A stretch of 64,000 nucleotides of DNA. It comes from Streptosporangium pseudovulgare. GTDB lineage: Bacteria; Actinomycetota; Actinomycetes; Streptosporangiales; Streptosporangiaceae. The stretch spans positions 558,001 to 622,000 of the forward strand of contig NZ_BMQJ01000002.1 in assembly GCF_014648055.1 (NCBI RefSeq), written 5' to 3'. Of the stretch, positions 63,376 to 64,000 are shown in pieces (within the stretch, counting starts at the first letter, position 1; every line of letters begins with the position of its first letter). A program made the translations under genes and the position numbers. The notes beneath the pieces were generated by a model. It searched no databases and was not told where the DNA came from. It saw only the letters and a program-made list of their open reading frames with translations.

Positions 63376-63897
63376 ATGCCGACGCCGGAGACGATCGTCC
63401 GCCCGGCCGCGCCGGCGGACCTGCCGGCTGTGGCCGGCATCTACACCCACTACGTGGTCGGCAGCGTGGCCACGTTCGAGGAGACGCCGCCGCCGGTCTC
63501 CGACTGGCGGAGCAGGCTCGGCGACCTCACCGACCGGGGGCTTCCGTTCCTGGTGGCCGAGGTGGCCGGCGAGGTGGCCGGATACGCCTACGCCGCGCCC
63601 TGGCGGCCGAAGCCGGCCTACCGGCACACCGTCGAGGACTCGATCTATCTCGCCCCGGACCACACCGGCCGGGGGCTGGGCGGCGCGCTGCTGGGGGCGC
63701 TGGTGGAGCGGAGCGAGCGGGCCGGCGCGCGCCAGATGATCGCGGTCATCGCGGGCACCGGGAGCGAGGCGTCCGCCGCCCTGCACCGCCGGTTCGGCTT
63801 CTCCGCCGCAGGACTGCTGGCGAAGGTGGGGCACAAGCACGGCCGCTGGATCGACACCCTCCTGATGCAGCGGGAACTGGGCTCCGGAGGGAGCTGA
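63376..63897 (+). CDS. GNAT N-acetyltransferase (phosphinothricin-acetyltransferase-like)
   Basis: A 173-residue GNAT-fold acetyltransferase. The acetyl-CoA pyrophosphate loop is HTGRGLGGALLGALVE (about 95-110). The start resembles the PAT/MddA type: IVRPAAPADLPAVAGIYTHYV, then TFEETPP, YAYAAPWRPKPAYRHTVEDSIY. Members acetylate phosphinothricin, methionine derivatives or other amino groups. Actual substrate is unknown. The ATG is preceded by TGGAGACC repeats that supply the ribosome site. Confidence 0.88.
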   Translation: MPTPETIVRPAAPADLPAVAGIYTHYVVGSVATFEETPPPVSDWRSRLGDLTDRGLPFLVAEVAGEVAGYAYAAPWRPKPAYRHTVEDSIYLAPDHTGRGLGGALLGALVERSERAGARQMIAVIAGTGSEASAALHRRFGFSAAGLLAKVGHKHGRWIDTLLMQRELGSGGS

Positions 63898-64000
63898 CCG
63901 CCCGGCGCGCCCGCCGTACGGCCGGGCCCGCGCGGCCGGGCCCTCCGCATGACCCGCCCCACGGCTCCCTACGGCCGGGCGGTCCGTACGGCCGGGTCCC

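Noticed and set aside
1..64000. CRISPR arrays, rRNA genes, insertion sequences
   Set aside because: No regularly spaced direct repeats with unique spacers, no rRNA sequence and no transposase or integrase gene were seen.

Overview
The window is very GC-rich DNA with tightly packed, often overlapping genes and GTG/TTG starts. It looks like a chromosomal segment of a filamentous actinomycete. The gene content (polyphosphate glucokinase, F420-dependent oxidoreductase, DUF574 methyltransferase, DUF6461, family 2B encapsulin, GH6 cellulase with a CebR-type operator) points to the Streptosporangiales, for example Streptosporangium, Nonomuraea or Planomonospora relatives. That placement is an inference, not a measurement.

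Layout. 1-5 kb: the tail of a gamma-glutamyltransferase, a HAD hydrolase, a TetR/MFS/hemerythrin unit and a NUDIX hydrolase. 5-12 kb: HrpA helicase, a secreted GH6 cellulase behind a perfect CebR-type operator, and polyphosphate glucokinase. 12-17 kb: a small secreted protein, an ABC-F protein, a DUF574 methyltransferase coupled to an F420-dependent oxidoreductase. 16.6-19.1 kb: a two-gene operon of a cNMP-domain (family 2B) encapsulin shell and a polyprenyl diphosphate synthase, followed by a 0.9-kb gap with no convincing gene. 20-31 kb: NAD kinase, a DUF2637-like membrane protein, a parS-like site, RecQ, small enzymes, a SnoaL-tailed sigma factor, a Clp-N/HTH protein behind two matching palindromes, and small membrane proteins.

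31-36 kb is an ECF sigma, CU044_5270-like membrane protein and subtilisin operon. 36.3-46.2 kb is a seven-gene, translationally coupled NRPS operon: FAD amine/amino-acid oxidase, free carrier protein, C-A-T-esterase NRPS, MbtH, stand-alone A domain, ATP-grasp ligase and MFS exporter. Its product is probably a small modified peptide. 46.6-55 kb is accessory: a DUF885 protein, a TPR protein preceded by a 27-codon Trp-rich peptide gene and a strong hairpin, a DUF6461 protein, a membrane protein, and a HEAT-like repeat protein flanked by a tRNA-Val gene and a partial copy of it. 55-64 kb returns to housekeeping genes: ROK kinase, AhpE-like peroxiredoxin, DUF3052, YjbQ, AceE, an S33 lipoprotein peptidase and a GNAT acetyltransferase.

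The best candidates for a second look are the encapsulin/prenyl synthase operon, the 27-aa peptide-hairpin-TPR unit, the NRPS operon with its Fes-like terminal esterase, and the tRNA-Val duplication around 53.6-55.1 kb. Several genes also carry short tandem duplications next to or over their 3' ends.
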